Part shown: in pieces, positions 1 through 7,360 of the stretch
Layout: every line of letters starts with the position of its first letter
Numbering within the stretch: position 1 is the first letter of the stretch
Source: JANQTF01 sp036835375
Lineage (GTDB): Bacteria; Bacteroidota; Bacteroidia; J057
Direction: 5' to 3'
NCBI GenBank assembly: GCA_036835375.1
Contig: DAITMB010000134.1
Location: forward strand, 1-12,441
Length of the DNA: 12,441 nt
Program-made: the position numbers and the translations under genes
The notes under the pieces: generated by a model
Database searches by the model: none
Seen by the model: only the letters and a program-made list of their open reading frames with translations
Told to the model about the DNA's origin: nothing

Positions 1-1883
1 GCCTTGGGAGGCGATGCGTAAATGAGGTCTTCCAAGATCAGGGTGTCTCTACAGCCTTCATTGTCGATGATCAACCCTACGCTGAACAGCCCCGTGTCTG
101 GATACATGGTGATGGCAGTATCCATCATTTGGGCAAAATTTCCCGGTGCCTCGTACTGAAAGTCCCAGTAATAGTCCCAATTGTTATCAGTAAAGGTAGA
201 GATAAAGGTCACTGGCTCGCTCAAGCAGACCGTGTCGTCGCTCCACGTGAAATCAACCTGAGGCGGGGTCCCAGCCCGAACTGCACCAGCTATGGTGCGC
301 GTAGCTGTACATCCGCCCTGAGTCGTAATGGTGAGGGAGACCGTATAGGTTCCCGGAGTTGTAAACAGGGAAGTAGGGTTTTGGACATTGGATGTGGGAG
401 GCGTACCTCCTCCACCAAAATCCCAATCCCATGTGACGACCGGATCAGCAGAAGTAGAAATGCCTGTAAACTGCACATCTACTGGTACACAGCCCTCAGT
501 TGGATCACGGGTAAAATTGACATTGGGCGCTTGTACATTGATGATCACACAGCTCGTGTCGCTACATCCATCGGGATTAATGGCGACAAGGCAAACGGTG
601 TAATTCCCAAATGCGGCAAAGGTATGCTGCGGATCCTGGAGAGTAGAAGTAGCACCATCCCCAAAATCCCAAGCAAAAGCGGACGCTCCAGTGGACTGGT
701 TGGTAAAGGTGAAAGGAAGTCCAGGTTGGCAATCTTGAAGGCGGTCAGGCGTGAACACTGCGGTGGGTAGTGGATCCACCACGATGTAGTTAGCTCTTTC
801 AATCGTATCCCCGCATGCGGCATTGTTGGCTCGGAGCGTCACGGTGTAGGTGCCGGGTGTGGTGTAAGTATGAGAAGGGTTTAGGTCTGTACTATTAATG
901 CCTAGGGTTTCGCCAAAGTTCCATTCGTAAGTCGTGACACCACCAGTTGAGGCATTCGTGAAAAGGATTTCCTGTCCCACACACACGTTTGTCGCGCTTG
1001 CGGTAAAATCTGCTACGACGCCCCCAACGCCAACCACCGATGGCAGGGTCAACGTATCCTCGCAGCCAGTGGCTGAGGCGACGATGAGCGTAATGTCAAA
1101 TTGACCTGTGCTACCATATGTTACTGGAGGAGGATTGGGCCCGGTCACTTGAGAACCGCCTCCGGGTAAGCTACCGCCCGGAAATATCCAGGTATATACC
1201 GGATTGGTAGCTCCATTGAGCTGCGTCTGATTGGTGACATTTACCGTCAACGGAGGACTACAAGCTGAGTTCACATCCACGGCAAAGCCGAGTACAGGCG
1301 CCTCGACCACTTGAATGATATCGGGAAACTGGGCTATACCAAAGCATCCATTGGCATCCGTCACACTGAGCACCAGCCCCACTGTGTCTGGGGCTGTGGT
1401 GAAAGTAAAACAAGGATTGGCGCCGTTGGCGGAGGAACCGTCAGTGAATGTCCACTGATAATTTACGATGGGACTGCTCGCGGTAGAATTATCCGTAAAG
1501 CAAGCTGTAAATGGTGCACAGCCGGAGGTATTGTCCACGATATATTCTGGAATGGGTGCTTGGAAAACCTCCACAAAACAATTTTGAACAATGGTGTTCG
1601 ACTGTCCAAGGGCATCGGTCACGGTCAGGGTGACATTGTAGCATCCTGGATTAGAATAGACAAAGGTGGGGTTTTGCAGATTGGAAGTGCTGGCTCCCGC
1701 ACCAAAATTCCAGAGCCAAGAGACGGGATTTCCTGTGGATAAATCCTGAAAGTTCACCACAGTGGACTGATTACTGCATCCAGAGGTATTATTTGCAGTG
1801 AAATTGGCGTTGGGCTGGGCCATTGCCTGCGAAATCCCCCAGACCGTCCAGATCAGAAAAAAACAAATTCGTTGAAAGTACAT
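1..1883 (-). CDS. Secreted multi-PKD-domain protein, partial (C-terminus beyond left edge)
   Basis: The minus strand is open from the ATG at 1883-1881 to the left edge, giving 627 codons with no stop. Residues 1-22 are a signal peptide with probable cleavage after AMA. At least seven PKD-like Ig-fold modules of about 80-95 residues follow, roughly at 23-110, 111-196, 197-287, 288-371, 372-452, 453-538 and 539-627. The core motif is clearest as WDFGDG at 405-410, with variants WNFGAG, WNFGE and WDFGGG. Modules end in strands such as PGTYTVTL and PGTYTVSL. Paired cysteines recur (for example SGC, EGC and DGC near module starts and ends) and could form disulfides. In Bacteroidota such proteins are usually surface or secreted adhesins or matrix proteins, often ending in a type IX secretion C-terminal domain; that end is outside the window. 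The exact role is unknown. A purine-rich GAGAGACAGG just before the ATG is a possible ribosome-binding site. Confidence 0.9.
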   Translation of the reverse strand, partial: MYFQRICFFLIWTVWGISQAMAQPNANFTANNTSGCSNQSTVVNFQDLSTGNPVSWLWNFGAGASTSNLQNPTFVYSNPGCYNVTLTVTDALGQSNTIVQNCFVEVFQAPIPEYIVDNTSGCAPFTACFTDNSTASSPIVNYQWTFTDGSSANGANPCFTFTTAPDTVGLVLSVTDANGCFGIAQFPDIIQVVEAPVLGFAVDVNSACSPPLTVNVTNQTQLNGATNPVYTWIFPGGSLPGGGSQVTGPNPPPVTYGSTGQFDITLIVASATGCEDTLTLPSVVGVGGVVADFTASATNVCVGQEILFTNASTGGVTTYEWNFGETLGINSTDLNPSHTYTTPGTYTVTLRANNAACGDTIERANYIVVDPLPTAVFTPDRLQDCQPGLPFTFTNQSTGASAFAWDFGDGATSTLQDPQHTFAAFGNYTVCLVAINPDGCSDTSCVIINVQAPNVNFTRDPTEGCVPVDVQFTGISTSADPVVTWDWDFGGGGTPPTSNVQNPTSLFTTPGTYTVSLTITTQGGCTATRTIAGAVRAGTPPQVDFTWSDDTVCLSEPVTFISTFTDNNWDYYWDFQYEAPGNFAQMMDTAITMYPDTGLFSVGLIIDNEGCRDTLILEDLIYASPPK

Positions 1884-2217
1884 ACCTGTCTCTCTGTAAA
1901 AATCTTTGTGTTTGAGATGGGGGGTAGAACAAGCTTCCCCTAAGGTCTTGGAAGATGTAAGTAGAACGTAAGAAACTTTTTTTCCGTCTTTCATTTTAAT
2001 GAAAATTGACGTTAAGTCACCCGTGTGAAAACTTTCATTCAAAAATCTTGGCAATTTTTCCGGCATACTTGTCCGGGCTCCTCGTGCTACAAAATCCTCA
2101 TGCTCGTGCCTTTCAGATTTTTGAAAAAATAGATCTTCGAAACATCTTCCAATATAAAGAGCAATCATTAAGGCTTGGTAAAAAAAGAACAAGCTTCTCC
2201 AGCGAACGCATATCCCC
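1884..2217. other. Intergenic region, AT-rich, with two short palindromes
   Basis: This 334-base stretch separates two minus-strand genes and should hold the promoter of the PKD gene and the end of the membrane-protein gene. It contains two short inverted repeats about 20 bases apart (1989-2004 and 2026-2037). A 12-base direct repeat, agaacaagcttc, occurs at 1926-1937 and 2186-2197. On the minus strand a run of seven T follows a weak AGAA/TTCT hairpin near 2181-2200, about 20-35 bases past the membrane-protein stop. That could be a poor intrinsic terminator. I could not find a convincing Bacteroidota TAnnTTTG promoter. No credible gene is present. Confidence 0.5.
1989..2004. promoter_or_regulatory. 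Perfect 7+2+7 inverted repeat, possible operator
   Basis: TTTCATT and AATGAAA flank a two-base TT spacer, giving a perfect 16-base palindrome-like element about 105 bases upstream of the PKD gene start. CTTTCATT recurs at 2032-2039 inside a second, shorter inverted repeat (TGAAA-AC-TTTCA, 2026-2037). The spacing suits a repressor or activator site, but AT-rich sequence produces such repeats by chance, so the regulatory role is only an inference. Confidence 0.25.
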
Positions 2218-2784
2218 CTACGTCACAAAGTGCCAAAGTGGGTTGTGCCCCACGATCCGAATGGTAGCTATTCCTACAAAAAAGACACAGATGGCACCAA
2301 AATCCAGCATAGACTCTCGCAATGTCCATACTCGATCGCGACCCGTAACAAGCTGAAACAATGTGGCAAATAACAAAAAATTACCCGCCATTTTCACTAG
2401 TGGGTGAAAGGTCCACGTACTCGTAGTGGCCGATGGCCAAGAAGCATCTGGAATACTCATCACATACGGGGATTGAATCAATACTACTCCTGCCACCATC
2501 ACCAATACGCCCCACTGAGCGACTCGAAACAACATTCGGAGGCTATCCAATTCCTGATCATCATGCAAGGTTTTTACCCACAAGAAAATACCACTGGTGA
2601 GAACCAAATACAGGAGTAGCAGACCCGCCATTCTTCGATCCATCGTCCCAAACCAAAACAAATGAGTCATAACAAACTGCAACACCGCATGAATCAATGT
2701 GATAGATGAGGACTCCTTCTTTGCATCTAGCAAGAAGTAGCTCACCATCAGCACAATAAAGATCAAGTAGAGTGCATCAATCAT
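2218..2784 (-). CDS. Six-helix integral membrane protein of unknown function
   Basis: The ORF encodes 188 residues from the ATG at 2784, ending in TAG. No alternative in-frame start lies between this ATG and the upstream in-frame TGA. The protein is strongly hydrophobic, with probable membrane helices near residues 3-19, 27-46, 53-71, 87-104, 130-146 and 161-177. Charged residues cluster in the connecting loops (DAKKE at 20-24, TMDRR at 47-51, KTLHDDQELD at 71-80, GRDR at 148-151). That fits an inner-membrane protein without a cleaved signal. I recognise no catalytic or transport motif. Two histidines at 32 and 41 lie in or near the second helix, but nothing shows that they bind a cofactor. 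No strong ribosome-binding site is visible, which is normal for this phylum. The gene stands alone, with long gaps on both sides. That it is a real gene is fairly likely; its function is unknown. Confidence 0.7.
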   Translation of the reverse strand: MIDALYLIFIVLMVSYFLLDAKKESSSITLIHAVLQFVMTHLFWFGTMDRRMAGLLLLYLVLTSGIFLWVKTLHDDQELDSLRMLFRVAQWGVLVMVAGVVLIQSPYVMSIPDASWPSATTSTWTFHPLVKMAGNFLLFATLFQLVTGRDRVWTLRESMLDFGAICVFFVGIATIRIVGHNPLWHFVT

Positions 2785-3449
2785 AAAGGGTGCCGTGCAG
2801 GCTAGAAAGCATATGGTCGAGTGCGCCTTTCAAGCAATTAGCAAGGAAAAAATAGCTCGAACAACGAAGTTGGAGGTTGTGTAGTAAAAGCGCTCATCGC
2901 AAACGTAAGGATAAGCTCTCTGGATTTATCACTGTTGATTCGAAAAGATGGATCTTCCCTACACCAACGCCCATTTGTATTCTCCGATGTGATTCGCAAA
3001 GTAAAAACTCAAAATTGAAGAGGAAAGTTCATAGAACGACCTTTCACATTCAGCATGTCCATCCCCAACGCCCCTCCTTCGCAGCAGATTCCCATTTTGC
3101 TGCCCTACCTCTTATTTCCCATCGTTGCTTACATTCGCTGATGCTCACAAACATAACGATCCAACCCAAGATGAAAACAATCTGCAACACCTACGCCATC
3201 TGATCGCCCAAAAATCTCCAGAGAAACACTGGCCTTCAAGCCCGGGAAAGGACCAAAAATATGGTTGCGGAGCCGTCGGAACCGGATGAAGCACTGAGAA
3301 AGAATGGCTTGCTTTGTGACGTGAATGGCTATCTTGGCCTTGATATTTGTCACGCATCGGAGACCAAAATAATTGATTGAACCTTCGTCGTGGCAACCAA
3401 TAATGCCAAAAAGCTTCCATTACCCTCTTCCTCCAATTCTCTTCCCTCC
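2785..3449. other. Gene-poor region with broken coding-like frames
   Basis: This 665-base stretch lies between divergently oriented genes and should contain the promoters of both. No long convincing ORF is present. On the plus strand three frames look locally coding and succeed one another: a short hydrophobic ORF at 3055-3141, a hydrophilic open stretch at 3140-3289 (DAHKHNDPTQDENN at its start), and an open stretch at 3204-3380 ending in HASETKIID. Their order and overlap would suit a small gene inactivated by frameshifts, but chance cannot be excluded. I found no clear promoter motif, terminator or RNA gene. Confidence 0.4.
3055..3141 (+). CDS. Possible 28-residue hydrophobic small ORF (doubtful)
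   Basis: An ATG at 3055 opens 28 codons closed by TGA at 3139-3141. The N-terminal third is polar and proline-rich (MSIPNAPPSQQ). The remainder, IPILLPYLLFPIVAYIR, could form a single short membrane helix ending in arginine. There is no clear ribosome-binding site. The TGA is followed at once, one base out of frame, by a further 49-codon open stretch, so this may be the 5' remnant of a frameshifted gene rather than a complete small protein. I recognise no family. Confidence 0.2.
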   Translation: MSIPNAPPSQQIPILLPYLLFPIVAYIR

Positions 3450-5318
3450 ATGCATCTGCGCCTCCTTTATAGTCTTTCTTCTCTGAGTCTTGCCCTGCTT
3501 GCTTGCGGCCCCTCCTTGCGTCCCGAAACCGTTCAGGTGGCGAGCGTCCCGGCAGCCGGACTGGTGCTTTCTCCCGACAGCCTTCCTGAATGGCAATTTC
3601 CTGCCGAGCTACCCGCGGGCTGGCAAGGCTATCAGTCCCTCCTTCCCGACGAATCTGCTATGAACTTCAGTGGTGATCCGGGAACCGACATTGTAGCGGG
3701 GAAGCAGGATGCAGAAGCCTTGGTCACGCCTTGGACACATCAAGGCATTGCCCTGAGCTTTCGTTACCTCTGTCTAGCAGGCGCTCAAATTCACCTGCAA
3801 CTCACCCCTGCTTATACCCTTCTTTTTAGCGCCGACAGGGAGGCCGATACCCCCGCCGGAAGCATTTTTGCTGAAAATGTCATGGTCGCCAAAGCCAAGC
3901 AGGGTGTCGAGACCCGTCCGGGTTTGTGGCAGCAAGTATCCCTTGTCTATTCTCCGCCCATCACTGATGCGCAAGGACTGATACTCCGGTCTGCCAGCCT
4001 GAGTGAAGTCACCATCAATGGGACGGTGGTTCATGACCTTGTCCTCCTTCCGGGAACCGACGCTGAGCCTGCCCCGCTTCGGTGGATGGTTCTCAAGGGG
4101 AGCGCAGCCCTCGGAGGAATCGCTTACGGCATGGCCAAAGAGTCTCCCGAAACGCTTCGGGGGTTGCTCAGCAATCAGCCCAGAATAACCCTCAACAATA
4201 TTCGCTACGAATACACCGAAGCCAACTATGACCATGTACCACCCCAGAACAGCTTGCGTCCAGTGAAGACCGGGACGGTGAGCATGTTTTCGCCGGAAGC
4301 CATTGCGACGCGACCCAATGACTATGTCATCTGGTATGAAGCTGATTTCAGCGCGAGCCTAGATGCCGAATACCTTTTTTCTACCGTCTCCGACGATGGT
4401 ACATTGCTCTATGTCAATGGGCAATTGGTGGTGAATAATGACGGAAATCACGGAATGGAAGAAAAAAGCGGAAAGATTTTTCTCCAAGCCGGAACCCATC
4501 GCCTGCGAATGGGATACTACCAAGGCGGCGGTGGTGGCGGGCTGGAAGTGTATTACGGCAGCACCTACTTCGAGAAGCAGCCGCTGGCTACCCCTGCCAG
4601 GAAGGCCAGCCAGCGCCCGCCAGAAAACTCACGCTACGAATTGGTGCCGGAAGGTCGTGCCTTGCTCCAACGAGGATTTGTGGCTTATCCCTTCTTTGAT
4701 CCCGAAAACAGCACAAATCGCAGAACGCATACCATTGCGGTGGGCGACCCGACGGGCGTTCATTTTGTGTATGACATGGAGAGCGGCACCTTGCTTCAGG
4801 CTTGGCTAGGGCGCTTTGTAGATGTGCGCTCCATGTGGGACAATCGTGGCGAACAACAAACAGCTATTCCGCTCACAGCGCCTCTCAATCCATCCGCGGG
4901 TACTGGCTGGGCCTGGCTCGAAAGTCCTTCGCAGGTATGGCCCGACACGATGATCGACCAAGGCTTGTTCCAATTTCAACAATATCAGCTGGATCCGGCA
5001 GGCAGACCTACTTTTTCCTATCGATGGGGTCAAGCCCAAGTGACTGACGTCAGTACCCCGACAGAAGGTCAACAGCTCACGCGAGAGATCATGGTCTCCG
5101 GCAAAGAAAAAAATCTGTACCTCGCCTTAGCCAAAGGCCGGCAAATTCATCAGTTGGAGTCGGATGGCAGCTACCTTGTGGAAGGCCCCAGTTTCCGGCT
5201 GCGTGTCCTCCAGAGCGAAGGCTGGGAATATGTTCTTCAATCGGGAGAAAATGGCCAATTACTACTCGCGCACCCAACGAGCAGTAAAGCCAGGCTTCGC
5301 TATTCTTTGATGTGGTAA
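3450..5318 (+). CDS. Lipoprotein with LamG/DUF1080-like region and PA14 domain
   Basis: The product has 622 residues. I chose the ATG at 3450 over the upstream GTG at 3390 because it begins a clean lipoprotein signal (MHLRLLYSLSSLSLALLAC), with the lipid-anchored cysteine at residue 19. The protein should therefore sit in the outer or inner membrane, facing the periplasm or the cell surface. Residues 45-235 resemble the beta-sandwich of DUF1080/LamG proteins (GWQ, a QGIALSF-type strand, WQQVSLVYSPP at 160-170). Residues 249-371 look like a PA14 carbohydrate-binding domain: VIWYEADFSA, STVSDDGTLLYVNGQLVVNN, and AGTHRLRMGYYQGGGGGGLEVYY. Residues 400-622 form a third region, containing HTIAVGDPTGVHFVYDM and LLQAWLGRF, that I cannot name with certainty. 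Similar segments accompany secreted dehydrogenases or cytochromes in other bacteria. No CxxCH heme motif is present. The gene ends 71 bases before the propeller-cupredoxin gene on the same strand, so the two probably form an operon and may act together on saccharides. No enzymatic residues were identified. Confidence 0.8.
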   Translation: MHLRLLYSLSSLSLALLACGPSLRPETVQVASVPAAGLVLSPDSLPEWQFPAELPAGWQGYQSLLPDESAMNFSGDPGTDIVAGKQDAEALVTPWTHQGIALSFRYLCLAGAQIHLQLTPAYTLLFSADREADTPAGSIFAENVMVAKAKQGVETRPGLWQQVSLVYSPPITDAQGLILRSASLSEVTINGTVVHDLVLLPGTDAEPAPLRWMVLKGSAALGGIAYGMAKESPETLRGLLSNQPRITLNNIRYEYTEANYDHVPPQNSLRPVKTGTVSMFSPEAIATRPNDYVIWYEADFSASLDAEYLFSTVSDDGTLLYVNGQLVVNNDGNHGMEEKSGKIFLQAGTHRLRMGYYQGGGGGGLEVYYGSTYFEKQPLATPARKASQRPPENSRYELVPEGRALLQRGFVAYPFFDPENSTNRRTHTIAVGDPTGVHFVYDMESGTLLQAWLGRFVDVRSMWDNRGEQQTAIPLTAPLNPSAGTGWAWLESPSQVWPDTMIDQGLFQFQQYQLDPAGRPTFSYRWGQAQVTDVSTPTEGQQLTREIMVSGKEKNLYLALAKGRQIHQLESDGSYLVEGPSFRLRVLQSEGWEYVLQSGENGQLLLAHPTSSKARLRYSLMW

Positions 5319-5389
5319 GCCGTTCGTACCAAAACTCTCCACGCTGTTACTAGTTGACACACCTCCAACCTTTTCCTATCACTTCTCGC

Positions 5390-7345
5390 ATGAAATCATT
5401 TTTTTTCAGTGGTCTTCTCCTTCTCAATACCCTGGTACTGTGGGCACAGCCTTCTCAGGCTGACAAAGAAGCCGCTTTTTTCGCCCTGGAGACCTTGTCC
5501 ATTCCTTCTGAAACAGTGCTGGAGGTTGGCGGCATGGACTTTTTACCGGATGGCCGGCTGGCAGTCTGCACCCGTCGTGGGGAAGTGTGGCTTGTAGATG
5601 GACTTTACGGAGAAAAACCGCCCGTATTCAAACGATTTGCGCAGGGCCTTCATGAGCCACTTGGCCTCACGGTCCAAGGCAATTCTTTACTGATTGCCCA
5701 GCGAGGGGAGCTATCCAGGCTCACCGACACCGACGGCGACGATATAGCCGACAAATTCGAGACGATCTATCGCTGGCCCCTGTCTGCCAACTATCACGAA
5801 TATGCCTATGGACCGGAGCTCACCCCAGATGGCGGCATGCTCATCAGCTTGAATGTGGGCTGGGAAGGCCGGGGAGTGAGTCAGGTCAAATGGAGAGGGT
5901 GGATCCTCAAAGTCTTTTCTGATGGGCGCATGGAACCTTTTGCTTGTGGCATGCGCTCCCCCGCAGGAACCTATTTGACGCCTTCCGGCGACCTGTTTTA
6001 CTCCGAAAACCAAGGAGACTGGGTCGGGTCGGGGCGAATTACTCACATTGAGCAGGGAGATTTCGCAGGTCACCCTGCCAGCCTAAGATGGGCGACAGAG
6101 ACCACTTCGCCAGTGAAAGTGCGGACGGAAGACATTGTTGAGAAAGATTACGGGACCCTCTACAAAGCCGCTGAGCAGGTCGAAGGAATCAAACCCCCAG
6201 CCATTTGGTTGCCTCATGGCATCATGGGAATCTCTACCGCTGACATGCTCGTGGATACCACGGAGGGGAAATTTGGACCTTTTGCTGGAGACATGATCGT
6301 CTCGGACCAGGGGCAAAGCAAGCTCATGCGAGTCCAACTAGAAAAAGTGAATGGCACGTACCAAGGGGCCGTTTTCCCTTTTCGGGAAGGCTGGGCTTCC
6401 GGACTGCTCCGTTTGAGCTTCGGCAAGGATGGGACACTGTTTGGCGGTATGACAAGTCGTGGATGGGCTTCGACAGGCCCAGCGCCTTTTGCTTTGCAGC
6501 GCTTGTCATGGACGGGAAAAACCCCCTTTGAAATGAAAGCTATCCATGTGCAAGACGACGGGCTTGAGCTGACTTTTACCGAGCCGATAGACCCCGCGAC
6601 GGCCGCACAGCTGAGCCATTATGCCGTTCAGGGATTCACGTATCAATATCATCAGACTTACGGAAGTCCCGCCATTGACCTGCTTGAATGCCCCGTACGC
6701 AGCGCGAAGGTGTCGTCGGATGGACTGCGGGTGAAGCTTGTGATCGACGGCTTGCGCGTCGGTTATGTTCATGAAGTCAAGTTGCAAAAGCTTCGCAGTC
6801 AGTCTGGTCAGGATCTCCTTCATGATGTGGCCTATTACACGCTCAACCAGTTGCCAGGTGGCATGGCCATGACCGGGGGAATGGCCATGCACGACGTAGC
6901 AACCACGCCCCTCGCGACAAGCGGCAAGTATCAACCAGCTGCCCCTGCTTCGTGGAATGGAAAAATTGATCAGGAAATCGTGCTAAGCACGGTCGCAGGA
7001 CTTCAATACGATCAAAAAGAACTCCGTGCCGCTGCGGGAAGTCGCGTGAAACTCACCCTGCACAACCCCGACGATATGCAGCACAACTTTGTGCTCATTC
7101 GGCCTGGTACCCTCGACGCTGTCGCCAAACAGGCACTGAGTCTGGGACTTGCTGGCCCCGGCAAGCACTACATCCCGGAGACCGATGCCGTGCTGTATCA
7201 CACCACACTCCTAAGCCCGGAGACGGAGGAGACCATTTACTTTCAAGTGCCGGACCAAGCAGGAGAATATCTCTTCGTGTGTACTGTTCCCGGCCATGCG
7301 ACTGTGATGAACGGCATCTTTCGGGTGACTCCTCGGGCAAAATAA
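5390..7345 (+). CDS. Secreted sorbosone/glucose dehydrogenase-like propeller fused to azurin-type cupredoxin
   Basis: The product has 651 residues. The ATG at 5390 is preferred over an upstream TTG at 5354 because it starts a signal peptide (residues 1-19, cleavage near LWA-Q). Residues 35-375 resemble the six-bladed soluble PQQ/sorbosone dehydrogenase propeller found in many secreted proteins of Bacteroidota and Planctomycetota: GGMDFLPDGRLAVCTRRGEVW, then HEPLGL, DTDGDD at 113-118 (a likely calcium loop), SPAGTY, and GDMIVSDQGQSKLMRVQLEK. Residues 382-485 look like a beta-sandwich linker domain with an E-P-I-D-P motif. Residues 490-501 are Met-rich (GGMAMTGGMAMH). Residues 525-648 form a cupredoxin with all four type-1 copper ligands in azurin/auracyanin spacing: H565, C631, H636 and M640 (CTVPGHATVM). 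A blue-copper electron carrier is thus joined to a putative dehydrogenase. Substrate and PQQ binding are not shown by the sequence; some members of this propeller family are not enzymes. The lipoprotein gene just upstream is the likely partner. Confidence 0.85.
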   Translation: MKSFFFSGLLLLNTLVLWAQPSQADKEAAFFALETLSIPSETVLEVGGMDFLPDGRLAVCTRRGEVWLVDGLYGEKPPVFKRFAQGLHEPLGLTVQGNSLLIAQRGELSRLTDTDGDDIADKFETIYRWPLSANYHEYAYGPELTPDGGMLISLNVGWEGRGVSQVKWRGWILKVFSDGRMEPFACGMRSPAGTYLTPSGDLFYSENQGDWVGSGRITHIEQGDFAGHPASLRWATETTSPVKVRTEDIVEKDYGTLYKAAEQVEGIKPPAIWLPHGIMGISTADMLVDTTEGKFGPFAGDMIVSDQGQSKLMRVQLEKVNGTYQGAVFPFREGWASGLLRLSFGKDGTLFGGMTSRGWASTGPAPFALQRLSWTGKTPFEMKAIHVQDDGLELTFTEPIDPATAAQLSHYAVQGFTYQYHQTYGSPAIDLLECPVRSAKVSSDGLRVKLVIDGLRVGYVHEVKLQKLRSQSGQDLLHDVAYYTLNQLPGGMAMTGGMAMHDVATTPLATSGKYQPAAPASWNGKIDQEIVLSTVAGLQYDQKELRAAAGSRVKLTLHNPDDMQHNFVLIRPGTLDAVAKQALSLGLAGPGKHYIPETDAVLYHTTLLSPETEETIYFQVPDQAGEYLFVCTVPGHATVMNGIFRVTPRAK

Positions 7346-7360
7346 TGCCAGCGCTTTTTG

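Noticed and set aside
129..770. 213-codon plus-strand open frame opposite the PKD gene
   Set aside because: It is antisense to an uninterrupted PKD coding frame with clear repeats, and its own translation is rich in Arg/Ser/Gly/Cys without any domain pattern.
2006..2356. 116-codon plus-strand open frame
   Set aside because: It overlaps the end of the membrane-protein gene in antisense and has no protein-like features.
3139..3142. Programmed +1 frameshift of the prfB type at CGC-TGA-T
   Set aside because: There is no CTT slippery codon and no upstream Shine-Dalgarno-like stimulator; gene decay, an indel or chance are simpler explanations.
7336..7359. Possible plus-strand terminator after the cupredoxin gene (GGCA-AAATAA-TGCC, then TTTTT)
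   Set aside because: The stem is only four base pairs and six bases separate it from the T-run; too weak to call.
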